In this document: in pieces, positions 7,824 through 16,826 of the stretch
Layout of the letters: each line of letters opens with the position of its first letter
Position numbering within the stretch: the first letter of the stretch is position 1
Source of the DNA: Caedibacter sp. 38-128
GTDB lineage: Bacteria > Pseudomonadota > Alphaproteobacteria > Caedimonadales > Caedimonadaceae
Length of the DNA stretch: 43,206 nt
Direction: 5' to 3'
Assembly (NCBI GenBank): GCA_001898705.1
Contig: MKUU01000040.1
Location: 1 to 43,206, forward strand
Notes under the pieces: generated by a model
Database searches by the model: none
What the model was told of the DNA's origin: nothing
The model's input: the letters and a program-made list of their open reading frames with translations, nothing else
Translations under genes and position numbers: made by a program

Positions 7824-9167
7824 TTAAGCCACAACTTCTATAAATTGATTCTCTTTTAGCGGAATCATGGGCACTAGAGGTGTTTGTGTTCTTAAAATTT
7901 GAGGTGCTTTATTTTGTCCAGAAGGGCTTAGAATCTCAGAGATTGATTTTTCGCAAAGAACTTCGACCATTTTCTTAAAATAATTGGTTTCCGTGGCGGC
8001 ATGGGCTTGTTGAACAACCAATTTTAGAACTTTCTCATCGACGGTATCTAAAGGAATTTGACGAGGAAGGCCAAATTGAACATGAAAATAATTTTCTCCT
8101 TCCTGCATTTCTGCTGAGAGCACTGCATGGACTGCTGCTTCTGCACCATCCATGAAGTAAGAAGGGATGTTCCCTGGACTTCCGAACCCAAATATTCCGG
8201 CCTTATCATTAAATATAATAGGGTCTTCGTGACCTGTTCCAATTGAGATCAATTGGATTTCATCGTTATAGGTTTCATTAAAAGCCCCTTGCTTCATTAA
8301 ACGGTGAGCAAAAGCTTTCGCAAGAACGGCCGGATCATTGGCAGTAATGCCACCATCAACATAATGATGGATAGTGCCAGAAGTATTTGGATCTCCTAAA
8401 AGATTCCTCTCAGAGATGGTTTTTTTGGCAAAATAAGTGGGTGCGGCGGCTGTTGCTTCAGCGGCATCAATGATGTTAAGTTTTCCTGAAGGTAGATCGG
8501 TTCGCGTATAATCAATGGGACCTTCTCCTGGCATTTGATTCGTCAGGAGGTGCGCACGCTCATTTTCATCATCATACACGGTTACAGCCACATGAGTTTT
8601 AACCTCGCTCATCGTTTTATTCCCTATGTGCTTCTCGATCGTTTCTCTCAAGCCATTTGTTGAATAGGTTGGCCCCCAGATTCCTCCGAGCAACCACTGT
8701 CTCCATCCATCTTGTTTAAATATTTGTCGCGTTTCTGTTTGGTAAAGATCTCTTAGTTCTGTTGCGGGAAGGCCCATTCCTAGGCCGATCGCTTGAATGC
8801 CGCCAGTTGAAGTTCCTACAATAACATCAAAAAATTCATGAAGTTTTTTGCCTGTAGCTTTATAGATATAGGTCTCGAGAACGCATAAAATTTCTGCAGA
8901 ACCCACGCCTCTTGCGCCACCTCCTCCCAATGAAAGAACCCGCAAAGGATGCTTTTCTTTCTGTGAAAAGTTCGTAGAAGGTGAGAATTGGAGGGGGATA
9001 TTTTGTTTGAAATCGTCTTCTGTCGTGTGTGATGGCACAACCATAATATGACGGTGGTCTGTTACCTCATCAATGAAATCTTCATGACCTTGCGCAGCAT
9101 AAACAATCCCCATGAAGGAAAGGCTTATTAATCTTATGGCAGCATAAATCTTAATTGGGTTTTTCAT
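7824..9167 (-). CDS. Secreted patatin-like phospholipase
   Basis: Patatin-family lipid acyl hydrolase of 447 residues. All catalytic landmarks are visible: the oxyanion loop GGGGARG at 81-87, nucleophile Ser120 in GTSTG, and the dyad Asp271 in DGG. An N-terminal hydrophobic stretch (residues 7-25, IRLISLSFMGIVYAA) looks like a Sec signal peptide, so the enzyme should leave the cytoplasm. Bacterial patatins such as ExoU and VipD are often virulence factors that cut host membranes, and others act on the bacterium's own lipids. It stands alone, with its own AT-rich upstream region. It lies near the T6SS operon but on a separate transcript, and its signal peptide argues against simple T6SS delivery. 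Confidence 0.9.
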   Translation of the reverse strand: MKNPIKIYAAIRLISLSFMGIVYAAQGHEDFIDEVTDHRHIMVVPSHTTEDDFKQNIPLQFSPSTNFSQKEKHPLRVLSLGGGGARGVGSAEILCVLETYIYKATGKKLHEFFDVIVGTSTGGIQAIGLGMGLPATELRDLYQTETRQIFKQDGWRQWLLGGIWGPTYSTNGLRETIEKHIGNKTMSEVKTHVAVTVYDDENERAHLLTNQMPGEGPIDYTRTDLPSGKLNIIDAAEATAAAPTYFAKKTISERNLLGDPNTSGTIHHYVDGGITANDPAVLAKAFAHRLMKQGAFNETYNDEIQLISIGTGHEDPIIFNDKAGIFGFGSPGNIPSYFMDGAEAAVHAVLSAEMQEGENYFHVQFGLPRQIPLDTVDEKVLKLVVQQAHAATETNYFKKMVEVLCEKSISEILSPSGQNKAPQILRTQTPLVPMIPLKENQFIEVVA

Positions 9168-9196
9168 CTTGTTTTTATTACTTAAAATAAAATTTT

Positions 9197-9225
9197 TATT
9201 TACGTTTAGTTTTTAATATTTACGT
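9197..9225. promoter_or_regulatory. Paired 9-base direct repeat upstream of the patatin gene
   Basis: tatttacgt occurs at 9197-9205 and again at 9217-9225. The copies are exactly 20 bases apart, about two helical turns, and lie 30-58 bases upstream of the patatin ATG. This spacing is typical of a dimeric regulator binding one face of the helix. No regulator is identified, and in such AT-rich DNA it could be chance. Confidence 0.3.
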
Positions 9226-9291
9226 GAATAAGATTAATAATGAATTAAAGTGAGTTTTTTTATTGATTTTTGAATAAATATTTCTTTAAGG

Positions 9292-9332
9292 AAAAAGGTT
9301 AAATTAAGGAAAGAACTTAATTTAACCTTTTT
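9292..9332 (-). terminator. Strong intrinsic terminator of ald
   Basis: A perfect 17-bp inverted repeat (aaaaaggttaaattaag with its complement at 9316-9332) has a 7-base loop. Read on the minus strand, its 3' arm ends in CCTTTTT. It begins 24 bases after the ald stop codon and insulates the patatin gene from ald transcription. Confidence 0.85.
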
Positions 9333-9355
9333 ATCAGATAGCAATAGAAAGATAA

Positions 9356-10474
9356 TTAGAATCCAACAGCCTCGTTAGCAGGAACATAAGCATAACCAAG
9401 TTCCTTAGCAACTGCTTCATAAGTAACATGGCCATGGAAGACATTGAGCCCATGGCAGAGGTGTGGATCTTCAGCTAGAGCCTTTTTATAGCCTTTATTC
9501 GCAAGAGCAAGAACAAAAGGAAGCGTTGCATTGTTGAGGGCGAAGGCCGATGTACGAGCAACACCACCTGGCATGTTTGCAACACAATAGTGAACAATGC
9601 CATCAACAATATAGGTTGGATTGTCGTGGGTCGTTGGGCGGCTTGTTTCAAAGCATCCGCCTTGGTCGATAGCGACATCAACAAGCACTGAACCTGGACG
9701 CATTTTCTTGAGCATGTCGCGTGTGACAAGACGAGGTGCTGCTGCCCCTGGAACTAAAACAGCGCCAATGACAAGATCAGCTTTCATGACATAACGTTCG
9801 ATCGCATCAAAAGTTGCATAAATTGTATTAAGGCGAGAGCCAAATTCTGCATCCAATTGCTGAAGTCTTGTAAGAGATCGATCGATAACAGTGACGTCTG
9901 CTTCAAGGCCAATTGACATTCTTAAAGCATTGGTCCCAACTACGCCACCCCCTAGAACAACAACATGGGCAGGCTCAACTCCTGGAACACCGCCAAGCAG
10001 GACACCAGACCCTCCTGGATATTTTTCAAGATTATAAGCACCAACCTGAATTGACATACGCCCTGCAACTTCACTCATCGGACGGAGAAGAGGCAGGCCA
10101 CCAGTACGATCTGTGACTGTTTCATAGGCAATTGCAACGCATTTTGATTTAATGAGTCCTTCAGCCTGTTCAGGATCTGGCGCAAGGTGGAGATATGTAA
10201 AGAGAATTTGATCCTCTTTGAGCATTTTGGTTTCACTCGGTTGAGGTTCTTTGACCTTTACAATCATTTCAGCTTGCTCAAAAATTTCTTGAGCAGAAGA
10301 TTTTATTTGAGCGCCAGCTTTCTGATAATCTGCATCACTAATGCCAATGCCAGCACCTGCGTTGGTTTCAATAATAACTTCATGCCCATGATAAATAAGC
10401 TCACGCACACTACTTGGCACAAGGCCAACACGATATTCATGTGCTTTAATTTCTTTAGGAACGCCAATACGCAT
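9356..10474 (-). CDS. ald: Alanine dehydrogenase
   Basis: Ald interconverts L-alanine and pyruvate plus ammonia with NAD. The 372-residue length matches the family (about 371). The N-terminus [10 protein letters not shown], the substrate-binding KVKEPQ and the YLHLA segment with catalytic His are present, as is the Rossmann loop [11 protein letters not shown]. In an intracellular cell it could let alanine serve as a carbon and nitrogen source, or supply alanine for peptidoglycan. The ATG has a strong Shine-Dalgarno AGAAGGAG eight bases upstream. It is transcribed alone, between the T6SS terminator and its own strong terminator. Confidence 0.97.
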   Translation of the reverse strand: MRIGVPKEIKAHEYRVGLVPSSVRELIYHGHEVIIETNAGAGIGISDADYQKAGAQIKSSAQEIFEQAEMIVKVKEPQPSETKMLKEDQILFTYLHLAPDPEQAEGLIKSKCVAIAYETVTDRTGGLPLLRPMSEVAGRMSIQVGAYNLEKYPGGSGVLLGGVPGVEPAHVVVLGGGVVGTNALRMSIGLEADVTVIDRSLTRLQQLDAEFGSRLNTIYATFDAIERYVMKADLVIGAVLVPGAAAPRLVTRDMLKKMRPGSVLVDVAIDQGGCFETSRPTTHDNPTYIVDGIVHYCVANMPGGVARTSAFALNNATLPFVLALANKGYKKALAEDPHLCHGLNVFHGHVTYEAVAKELGYAYVPANEAVGF

Positions 10475-10536
10475 TCAATAACTCCTTCTGATAGAATACT
10501 AAGATCTTGCAGAAGGATATAGGCTGCTTTTGGAAA

Positions 10537-10553
10537 AAAAGCAAACCGCTTTT
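10537..10553 (-). terminator. Candidate terminator of the T6SS operon
   Basis: On the minus strand aaaagc pairs with gctttt across a ggttt loop and is followed by further Ts. It starts at the tssA stop codon. The stem is short but the T-tract is good. Confidence 0.5.
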
Positions 10554-11715
10554 AAGATAAAGTATCTTGTGTGTTAGAATTTTGTTTATTGATGGGGGGA
10601 ATTCCTAAGATCTTGAGTGTTCTTATTAAATCACCCCCATCTTGAATAAGTTCAGCAAGGAGTTCACTCAAAGACATATGACCCCATGATACAGCTCTTT
10701 GAATCAAATAAGGTGTTGGGCTATGTGGTTCTACTTTAGCCAAATAGTCGGCAATTTCTGCAAGCATTTGGTAGGCTTGTTCACGATTTGTAATCGTATG
10801 AGAAGTATCTTTTTTCATCATTTTTTTTACCAAGTTAATCGAAGAAGTAATTTTGGACGGTTTTTCTTCTGAAATTTCAATTTCATTTTTTTCAGAAGCA
10901 GTTATGCGAGGATGAGATTCCCTCTTTTTGAGAATAAGGGTAGAAAAATCCTCTAATTTCTTAACTTCTTGCCGTAAGAGGTTGAGGATCGAAGGATAAC
11001 CAGGACATTTCTGTAAAATAAAAGTTTCTAACTCAGTCATGGTTTTAATAGTATTTTGACAACCGTCGACAAGGTCTTCATAAAATTCTGTTGGCGTCTG
11101 AGATTGATTTTGTAAAAATTGGGACATTTTTACATGAGGTTCATTTTGGACAACTTTGCTTTTTTGAGACGCTTCATGTCCCATTTTTAGGGTATTATCG
11201 TAACGAGCCGCAATTTCATAATCTGTATAATTGTACCCTTTGTTTTTATCTTGTGATGGATGAGTAATCGGCATCAACCTGAGAGGTATAAGCAATTTTT
11301 CATTTAACCATTCAAGTGGAGCGAGGCGATATTCGACGTCTTCTCCTTGAACTTGAGGGTGGAGTGTTGGCCAAAAACTTTTACAGAGTCCAAGACAGAG
11401 GGTAATGCCTAATTCAAGACCTCTGATACCATAAAGTCTCAACCACGCATCTGTAAGCCAAGCGGCAACTTGCAGATCTTTGGTGTCATTTTGTAAGACA
11501 GCACAAGATAATTCTTCAACTTTTCCCCAATCTGCTTTTTTTAATTCTCTCTGCCAAACGCCTAAGGCAAGAGTTTCATCCTCTTCAATACGGGAATTTC
11601 GAAGTTGGTCATAATAATGTTCATATTGCAAATATCGACCAGAAGGTTCCTTCCCCTTGATAGGCGTTAAAAGAGAAGGGATTTGCTCTGATGCTTTTTT
11701 TAAACCTAAAATCAT
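10552..11715 (-). CDS. tssA: T6SS protein TssA (ImpA family)
   Basis: TssA helps assemble the T6SS baseplate and primes or caps the growing tail. The N-terminal ImpA_N domain is recognisable in the segments DWGKVEELSC, AAWLTDAWLR and LELGITLCLGL, followed by the WPTLHP motif. The middle is variable and charged. The C-terminal part (about residues 310-375) has the TssA-type helical motif NREQAYQMLAEIADYL, then EPHSPTPYLIQRA. The 387-residue length fits. It is the last gene of the T6SS operon, starting one base after the tssM stop, so translational coupling is likely. Confidence 0.9.
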   Translation of the reverse strand: MILGLKKASEQIPSLLTPIKGKEPSGRYLQYEHYYDQLRNSRIEEDETLALGVWQRELKKADWGKVEELSCAVLQNDTKDLQVAAWLTDAWLRLYGIRGLELGITLCLGLCKSFWPTLHPQVQGEDVEYRLAPLEWLNEKLLIPLRLMPITHPSQDKNKGYNYTDYEIAARYDNTLKMGHEASQKSKVVQNEPHVKMSQFLQNQSQTPTEFYEDLVDGCQNTIKTMTELETFILQKCPGYPSILNLLRQEVKKLEDFSTLILKKRESHPRITASEKNEIEISEEKPSKITSSINLVKKMMKKDTSHTITNREQAYQMLAEIADYLAKVEPHSPTPYLIQRAVSWGHMSLSELLAELIQDGGDLIRTLKILGIPPINKQNSNTQDTLS

Positions 11716-11716
11716 T

Positions 11717-14700
11717 TTAAGAAGCCTTTTTCAATGATTGTCCCCGCAAAATGAAAGAATCTAAGAGGGGTGCTTGTACTGGAAAACGCGGAAGCGAAAT
11801 ATACTTTAATTTTGGGGGAGCTTTTTCATGGGATGTATTTTTCTCCCCCTTTTTAGGTTTATCTGCATCATAAAGCGCAATTCTTAAATAAACGCGGCTA
11901 TCCGTTGTTTTGCGCTCCATAGCTAAAGGATTATTTTCTTGAGAACACCCAAGTCTGCAAGTTGTTGGAATAATAAATTCTAACAAGGAGCTAGGGGGGG
12001 TTTTAGCGGTGGAAGGCTCTGATTCATATGAAATATGCTCTTTAATAAGTTTGATGAGGCTCCAACGTCCTGTATAGGCAAAACTTGCTTTGGGGCCAAT
12101 AACGGTTAAGCTTGGTTGTCGAGGATCTGAAAGAGGAGCTAGATCTCCGTCTATAGCCCAACGTAAATCGACAATGATTGGCATCCCCATAGCCCAAGAA
12201 GTTCTTAAATTCTTTTGACGGAAGTCAAGTGTTTGTGCACCCACTTGTATGCTCCAATCAATAATTTTATCTCCTCCCGCTTCACGTTTACGATCTGTGC
12301 GGAATGAAACATCGAAATCAATCTTTGAGGGTTCTTGATCTGGTCCCTGATCAAGAGCTGCTAACATTAAAGTGCGAATGCTTTGAATCTCTTTAATAAA
12401 GCGAATAGCTTCAGATTCAGGTCCCCCGATTTTTAAATGTTTTTCAAGGGCAGAAATCTCTTGTAAATCAAGAATATCAAAAAGTTCAAAAAAGGTTACG
12501 ACGTCATTAGGGTCAGCTTCGAAACTTTCTGCGTTTTCTAGCTTACGGCTAAAAGGAAAACGCCCTGCAAGATGGGTGTTAAAGAAAGTTGCTGCTTTAT
12601 TGTAGTGCTCAAAGGCGCGATGAATCGTAACATTTTTACACCGTTTTTTGAGTTGTTGAGTAATTGTATTACGAATATCGGCAAAATAATCATTGAGTCC
12701 TGTGAAATCATCTTGAAAATCAAGCGAAGCACAATTTTCAAGGGTAATTTCATTAATGTCGTATGTTAAGAAATGCTCGAGAGACACTAAAGAGCTTCCA
12801 GGTGTTTTCTTTTCATACTCATCAATTGCTTTAATAATGCGTGTCCACCAATCAACAAGTGGAATGTCAAAGGGAATGTCTTCAAGATAGCCAATGCTGA
12901 GAAGCGAAAGAATAGGTTCTGCAAGTTCTTTTGCAAGGAAACTGATCCTCACTCTTTGAGCCTTTAAAAAAGCCTTCATATCATTAAGGTCACGGACAGC
13001 AAAGGCCTTTAATCCGACCATGGGACTTCCATCCCACCACATAAACATATCTTCACGAGCAGCATATAAATCATCACTTTCAAGCATTTTTTCAATTTTT
13101 TGAAGAATATGTTGACTCTCGTTAACAAGGAGTTGCCTCAATTTTGTATTTTGAGTAACCAGGCCTCCTTCATCAAATGCGCTGAAAATCCTAGCGAATA
13201 TAGGCACAACTTTCGTGATATTTAGGACTTGTACTTGAAGGAGCTCACGCATTCCGAGACCTATGTTGCTTGTGGGTTCATCATTAAGAACTTGGGATTG
13301 CGCAACATAGTTTAAAATATATTGTCGCATGCTATTGCGACCAACAAGTTTCATAATGTTTTGAAGGGCTGGAGGCATATTATTGAGACGATGTGCCATA
13401 AAATCATCAAAATTTTCGATGATCTTCCCTGCTTTTTGCAGTGTAAGATCGTCCCAAAATAAAAGTTTTCCTGCAGGGACTTTTGTTATCATTTGCTGAT
13501 CAACAGACTTCATCATAAAAGGTTCATCTAAAAACATCGACATATAATCGATAAAATGAATGAGACCGGGAGAAGGGTCTGAAACAAGCTGTCCATTTCG
13601 TAGGGCAAACATAGGGCCTGTTAAGGGGGTTGTGAAACTTGCAAGAGCCAACTTAAATTTAATGAATTCTCTTTCGGCAATTCTATTTAATTCTGAGGCT
13701 ATATCTTTCCCCAGGAGTGTTGAAGTCGTAATTTGGCTAATAAGAGAACTATATCCTGGTCCTGGATCAAAAATATCTTTATCAGCCCAATCAATGCTGC
13801 CACCTGAAATAATATCAGCTGCTGCAATTGCCTCAGCAACGATTTTGCGTAAATCTTCACTATTATAAGTTCTTGTTTGCGCTGTATCTGCGAGATGAGT
13901 TAATTTCCTAGAAATACTCGAGAAAATAGGGAAGCTTTCATCTAGATTGAAAGCGTGCTCAATAAAGTTTTTATAAATAATACCAAGTTTTTGACCTGCT
14001 CCTACTTTAAAAGGACTTAAATCAATCGGTCGCTCAAGGCTCATTGAAAGTGCAGAACTATAATAATCTGCTGAAGTATAGAATTGGGGTGGAAGATCTT
14101 TATTAAAGAGATATTTTATTAGTGCAGCCAAGTCTTGAATATTGTGACTATGCTCAAGATTGTTGAAGTTATGAACTTGTTGTTCAAGTTGTTGGATTTG
14201 TTGGACATAATTCTTAATTGCCAGAAAAGGTTGAGACAATAAAGGATTCACAGCACCTTGTTTATAGCCAGTGCTAGGATATTCAAGTTTCTTCAAAGAA
14301 ACAATATCTTCTGTTTTTTTTATGATCGCAGAATATAACGAAGGCAGAATAATTCGATCATAAGCTGCTGAGAAAGAAAGACGGATATTATGATTTAAAT
14401 GACTAAACCATGAGGCAGGAATAAATATTGACCCTGCATTTACAGTATCAACGGCAGTAAATTTCTCTAAAATGATATCAGCTTGTTGGTTAAGATAGGC
14501 AAGAAACCGTGGATCGTCAGAAACTCCGCCTTTAAGGCTCACACCTTGGATAGATTTATCAATTTGAATGAGAGCAGGCATTGTTGTGCTCAAGCCCGTT
14601 TTAAGATTGTCATGAGCAAAAATAAGCCCCATAAACCAAACAATTCCTATAGTAGCGGCAGCAGCTTTGGCATAATTTAGCATCCTATTCGTTGAAACTA

Positions 14701-15979
14701 AGATTCTCATAATAGGTTGTGCTAAAGTTGATTCAGCAAAAATCTTTTTTTCAAATAAATCTGTCATAAAACAGACCCGCTCTGAGAGGGGATCTTGAAA
14801 TTCTTTCTCGTTATTAAGGTCAAAATCTGTGTTAAGTTTAGGAAGTAAAGAAGGTGCTATTATGGAATCTATAAAAGTTCTGCCAGTTAAATAAATTCCG
14901 CGGAGAAAAAATGATTCGTGGTATGCACTACCTTTAAAGATTTGATCTAAATAAATTTGAAGATTCTCTTTAAGTTGAATAAATTCGAGTGGTAATGAGA
15001 ACACGCCATCAATAAGATTTGATTGTGTTTTTCGGGCGGTAAAAATAGATGCTCGAAGTCGATCTAAAGTTCTATGAATATAGCGGAATGCTTCATCAAC
15101 CCAAGCAGTTAAGTAATTAGCATCAGCGCTATAAGGGCAGGACCATCCTAAAATTTCTTGAGAATTAGCCAAAGGAAGCGCCTCAACGAAGTTTTGGAAT
15201 CCTGGCATAATATCACTTTTTGTGAGTACAACATAAACAGGTACTTTTATCCCCAAAATATTCTGAAGTTCCCAAAGCTTTGTATAAATAACTTTAGCTC
15301 GTTCATATATTTCATTATGACTTAATCTTTTTGACGAAGTTAATTCATCACATGGCAAAGTTAAAATAATGCCATCAAGAGGACGTTTAGGACGAAAACG
15401 ATTTAATAATTGTAAAAGGTATTGCCACTCTTGATTATCAGATGAAAGAGAATTTTCGCGCAATATGAAAGGACCGTTTGGTTCCAAGATCACAGCACCG
15501 TCATAAAAACGCCAAATTAATTTAGAGTGTTCTTCAGGAATTTCAAATTCTGGTGTTCCAATTGGAAGCTCAAGGTTTAAATTTTTTAATAGAGTTGTTT
15601 TTCCTGATCCTTCGGCGCCGATTAAAAGATACCAGGGTAGCTCGTATTGTGGTTCTCGAGAGCCCAGATAAGTCTTAAGAATTTCTTCAGACTGTCGAAA
15701 TGAATTGCTCATTTCATCTTTGGGTAGTCGTCCCCAGCCTATATTAGAAAATTTGTCTTTAAAAGTTGATTTTAGGGATAAAAATCGTTCTAAAAGAGAC
15801 GTACCTTCAACTTGTAAAGGTTTCGGAGCTCGAGTTTTCGTTTTTTGTTTAAGGGCTTTAGCAACTGTTTTTTGAGCAAGAAATACTAAAAATATAACGA
15901 GCAAAACACCTAAAGCAAGCGCAATAAAAACGAAATAAGGAAGGTAAGGAAGAAAGCCTTGTAGAATTTCAGTAATCAT
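11717..15979 (-). CDS. tssM: T6SS inner-membrane protein TssM (IcmF)
   Basis: TssM spans the inner membrane and periplasm and, with TssL and TssJ, forms the trans-envelope T6SS complex. The 1420-residue protein has an N-terminal membrane region (about 9-35), a cytoplasmic NTPase-like domain, and a second membrane segment after residue 430 (TIGIVWFMGLIFA). A long periplasmic region and the C-terminal IcmF domain follow. The Walker A GAEGSGKT (121-128) and the VLTKSD nucleotide motif are intact. The segment that normally reads DTAGRY is instead EPNGPF, so hydrolysis may be impaired. It begins nine bases after the tssL stop. Confidence 0.95.
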   Translation of the reverse strand: MITEILQGFLPYLPYFVFIALALGVLLVIFLVFLAQKTVAKALKQKTKTRAPKPLQVEGTSLLERFLSLKSTFKDKFSNIGWGRLPKDEMSNSFRQSEEILKTYLGSREPQYELPWYLLIGAEGSGKTTLLKNLNLELPIGTPEFEIPEEHSKLIWRFYDGAVILEPNGPFILRENSLSSDNQEWQYLLQLLNRFRPKRPLDGIILTLPCDELTSSKRLSHNEIYERAKVIYTKLWELQNILGIKVPVYVVLTKSDIMPGFQNFVEALPLANSQEILGWSCPYSADANYLTAWVDEAFRYIHRTLDRLRASIFTARKTQSNLIDGVFSLPLEFIQLKENLQIYLDQIFKGSAYHESFFLRGIYLTGRTFIDSIIAPSLLPKLNTDFDLNNEKEFQDPLSERVCFMTDLFEKKIFAESTLAQPIMRILVSTNRMLNYAKAAAATIGIVWFMGLIFAHDNLKTGLSTTMPALIQIDKSIQGVSLKGGVSDDPRFLAYLNQQADIILEKFTAVDTVNAGSIFIPASWFSHLNHNIRLSFSAAYDRIILPSLYSAIIKKTEDIVSLKKLEYPSTGYKQGAVNPLLSQPFLAIKNYVQQIQQLEQQVHNFNNLEHSHNIQDLAALIKYLFNKDLPPQFYTSADYYSSALSMSLERPIDLSPFKVGAGQKLGIIYKNFIEHAFNLDESFPIFSSISRKLTHLADTAQTRTYNSEDLRKIVAEAIAAADIISGGSIDWADKDIFDPGPGYSSLISQITTSTLLGKDIASELNRIAEREFIKFKLALASFTTPLTGPMFALRNGQLVSDPSPGLIHFIDYMSMFLDEPFMMKSVDQQMITKVPAGKLLFWDDLTLQKAGKIIENFDDFMAHRLNNMPPALQNIMKLVGRNSMRQYILNYVAQSQVLNDEPTSNIGLGMRELLQVQVLNITKVVPIFARIFSAFDEGGLVTQNTKLRQLLVNESQHILQKIEKMLESDDLYAAREDMFMWWDGSPMVGLKAFAVRDLNDMKAFLKAQRVRISFLAKELAEPILSLLSIGYLEDIPFDIPLVDWWTRIIKAIDEYEKKTPGSSLVSLEHFLTYDINEITLENCASLDFQDDFTGLNDYFADIRNTITQQLKKRCKNVTIHRAFEHYNKAATFFNTHLAGRFPFSRKLENAESFEADPNDVVTFFELFDILDLQEISALEKHLKIGGPESEAIRFIKEIQSIRTLMLAALDQGPDQEPSKIDFDVSFRTDRKREAGGDKIIDWSIQVGAQTLDFRQKNLRTSWAMGMPIIVDLRWAIDGDLAPLSDPRQPSLTVIGPKASFAYTGRWSLIKLIKEHISYESEPSTAKTPPSSLLEFIIPTTCRLGCSQENNPLAMERKTTDSRVYLRIALYDADKPKKGEKNTSHEKAPPKLKYISLPRFPVQAPLLDSFILRGQSLKKAS

Positions 15980-15988
15980 TTAATTTTC

Positions 15989-16801
15989 CTACCTTTTTTT
16001 ACCTGATTCATAAAGAATACGGTTAACGATTTCAAAAGTTTCAGTTGTAACACTGCGCCACACACCATAAGATGCCATTAATAACATGGCGAAAATGCCT
16101 GTAATAACAATCATCCATAAACGAACATCTTGAAGAAGTCGGACTTTTCTTGGTTCTGGCGTATATGTGTATGCTTCTGGAAAAAGTCGTTCCCCTTCTT
16201 GATAAAGTCTAGGTTCTGAATGGTTAATAAAAACATAAAGCTGTCGAAGATAATGGGCTAATTGTCCTTCATCATTTGTATCTCGATATTTTCCTTGAAA
16301 CCCAAGGCCCAAAGCCAATAGGTAAATTTGGGCAAGATCATTACGTAAAGGATCGCGAGTAGCTAATAAGTTTTCAAGCCTTGTAAAGAACTGTTCGCCG
16401 GCATCGTGAGTATCAAAAAAGAAAGATTCTAAAAGATTATCTTCCCAATATTTACGCCCTTTCCAATCTAAGGATAAGAAAATTTCATCAGCAAGAGAGG
16501 CCATAATATATTTGGTCTCAAGGTAGTAACTTACAGCGAATTCACCCCCAAAACGACTAGACTCCATCGTTTGACGTTCAATTAAAAGGCGTAATTCTTC
16601 TAAAAAATTTCTCGCCTGATTTGCAATAGTCTCATTTTGGTCTCCTGGGATGTCATCTATGCCATCTCTAATAGGAAGCCATTGATCAGTTTTAATTCTT
16701 TCCTTGATTTCAATAATTTTAGTATAAAATTCTTCAAAGTAACGAATCACAAAGGATGTTTCGTAATCACCCTGTCGTCTTAAATTGATAGTTGCGGCCA
16801 T
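15989..16801 (-). CDS. tssL: T6SS inner-membrane protein TssL (DotU/IcmH)
   Basis: TssL is a tail-anchored inner-membrane protein that pairs with TssM and contacts the baseplate. The 270-residue protein has the DotU cytoplasmic helical domain (ETKYIMASLADEIFL, then the FFDTHDAGEQFF segment, then LGLGFQGKYR). A single membrane anchor lies at about 228-248, with only about 20 residues beyond it. It therefore lacks the OmpA-like peptidoglycan-binding extension of long TssL proteins. The SPOR protein heading the same operon could fill that role. Confidence 0.94.
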   Translation of the reverse strand: MAATINLRRQGDYETSFVIRYFEEFYTKIIEIKERIKTDQWLPIRDGIDDIPGDQNETIANQARNFLEELRLLIERQTMESSRFGGEFAVSYYLETKYIMASLADEIFLSLDWKGRKYWEDNLLESFFFDTHDAGEQFFTRLENLLATRDPLRNDLAQIYLLALGLGFQGKYRDTNDEGQLAHYLRQLYVFINHSEPRLYQEGERLFPEAYTYTPEPRKVRLLQDVRLWMIVITGIFAMLLMASYGVWRSVTTETFEIVNRILYESGKKR

Positions 16802-16826
16802 GACGTCTTCGCTCCTTTTAAAAGTA

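Noticed and set aside
7824-9167. Patatin as a T6SS Tle-type effector
   Set aside because: It carries a Sec-like signal peptide, is on a separate transcript and has no vgrG or immunity partner nearby.
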